Positions 5,152-5,644 of a stretch of DNA of 5,644 nt are shown piece by piece. The position numbers and the translations under genes are program-made. This DNA comes from Gammaproteobacteria bacterium (lineage in GTDB: Bacteria; Pseudomonadota; Gammaproteobacteria; GCA-001735895), in the NCBI GenBank assembly GCA_015494335.1, contig WGBK01000404.1, forward strand, positions 1 to 5,644. The letters run 5' to 3'. The notes below the pieces were generated by a model. It searched no databases and was not told where the DNA came from. It saw only the letters and a list, made by a program, of their open reading frames with translations. Each line of letters begins with the position of its first letter. The stretch's first letter is position 1.

Positions 5152-5644
5152 ATGAAACCGCTGCTGCCCCCCGAAGACCTGCGCGCCCGCTTTGCCCGGG
5201 CTCTTTCCCGCATGTACCGCGACGAGGTGCCTCGCTACGGCCAGCTCGCCGACCTGGTGCGCGACCTCAACCGGAAAACCCTCGAAGCCGACCCGTTGCT
5301 GCGCGAGCGGCTGGAGACCAACGGCGAACTCGTGCATCTCGACGACGAACGTCACGGCGCGATCCGCGTCGGTCTGCCCTCGGAACTGTCCACCCTGCGC
5401 CGGGTTTTCGCGGTTCTGGGCATGCAGCCCGTCAGCTACTACGATCTCAGCGAGGCGGGCATTCCGGTTCATTCCACTGCCTTCCGACCCACGGACCCCG
5501 AGGAACTGAAGACCAGCCCCTTCCGCATTTTCACCTCGCTGCTGCGCCTGGAGCTGATCGAGGACGAGACATTGCGCCGTCAGGCCCGCGAACGACTTGA
5601 ACAGCGGCAGATCTTCACCCCGCGCCTGCTGCAGTTGATCGAAC
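5152..5644 (+). CDS. hglS: 2-oxoadipate dioxygenase/decarboxylase (HglS/YdcJ, DUF1338), 3'-truncated by window edge
   Basis: The first 164 residues of a cytoplasmic Fe(II)-dependent enzyme that converts 2-oxoadipate, with O2, to D-2-hydroxyglutarate and CO2 in lysine catabolism. The full-length family is about 450 residues, so roughly two thirds lie beyond the window. Diagnostic blocks are MYRDEVPRYG (21-30), DDERHGAIRVG (64-74), FAVLGMQPVSYYDLSEAGIP (86-105) with HSTAFRP (107-113), and FRIFTSLLRLELIED (124-138). They match E. coli YdcJ almost position for position, including the N-terminal length, which supports the ATG at 5152. H68 in HGAIR corresponds to the first metal-ligand His of Pseudomonas HglS, and R72 to its substrate-binding Arg. 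The remaining metal ligands should be in the missing part. The Shine-Dalgarno is poor (GGCGG directly abuts the ATG). It probably starts its own transcript after the upstream hairpin. Confidence 0.92.
   Translation, partial: MKPLLPPEDLRARFARALSRMYRDEVPRYGQLADLVRDLNRKTLEADPLLRERLETNGELVHLDDERHGAIRVGLPSELSTLRRVFAVLGMQPVSYYDLSEAGIPVHSTAFRPTDPEELKTSPFRIFTSLLRLELIEDETLRRQARERLEQRQIFTPRLLQLIE

Noticed and set aside
5077..5472. Minus-strand open frame of 131 codons over hglS
   Set aside because: It is antisense to conserved HglS/YdcJ blocks and has no recognisable domain of its own.

Overview
The window looks like ordinary chromosomal DNA from a GC-rich gammaproteobacterium. By eye it is about 60-65% G+C, with strongly GC-biased third codon positions. 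The YdcJ/HglS-type protein closely resembles the enterobacterial and pseudomonad homologues, and the heat-shock promoter fits the proteobacterial sigma-32 consensus. No mobile-element gene, tRNA, rRNA or CRISPR array is visible. The genus cannot be named from this sequence.

Layout. 1-2195 (+) is a two-gene unit: the C-terminal ~422 residues of an APC-family amino-acid permease, cut by the left edge, overlaps by an ATGA junction an exported metallo-beta-lactamase-fold hydrolase. A hairpin at 2228-2255 separates this unit from a convergent minus-strand gene (2281-2475) for a 64-residue Cys-rich metal-binding protein. 2476-2651 is an AT-containing intergenic region with probable promoters. 2652-2861 (+) is a small, very acidic ORF that may be a remnant. 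It is followed by two copies of a 31-bp GGCC-rich direct repeat and a minus-strand terminator.

3022-3450 (-) is a class-A-type small heat-shock protein (Hsp20) with a strong ribosome binding site and a clear sigma-32-type promoter. Upstream of it, 3536-4327 (-) encodes a PAP2-family phosphatase with a lipoprotein signal. Divergent from that gene, 4464-5030 (+) encodes a periplasmic monoheme c-type protein of the Tll0287-like (DUF3365) family. It is driven by a good sigma-70 promoter that has a 16-bp palindrome just upstream. After a GC-rich hairpin, 5152-5644 (+) holds the first 164 codons of hglS/ydcJ (2-oxoadipate dioxygenase/decarboxylase), cut by the right edge.

The genes do not form one pathway. 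Three products carry export signals (MBL hydrolase, PAP2 lipoprotein, heme protein), so envelope functions are over-represented. The permease and HglS could both touch amino-acid catabolism, but they are not linked in an operon. I see no convincing novel multigene system. The points most worth a second look are the small Cys-rich protein, the acidic ORF next to the repeats, the possible Cys-ligated heme protein, and the palindromes in front of the heme-protein and hglS genes.
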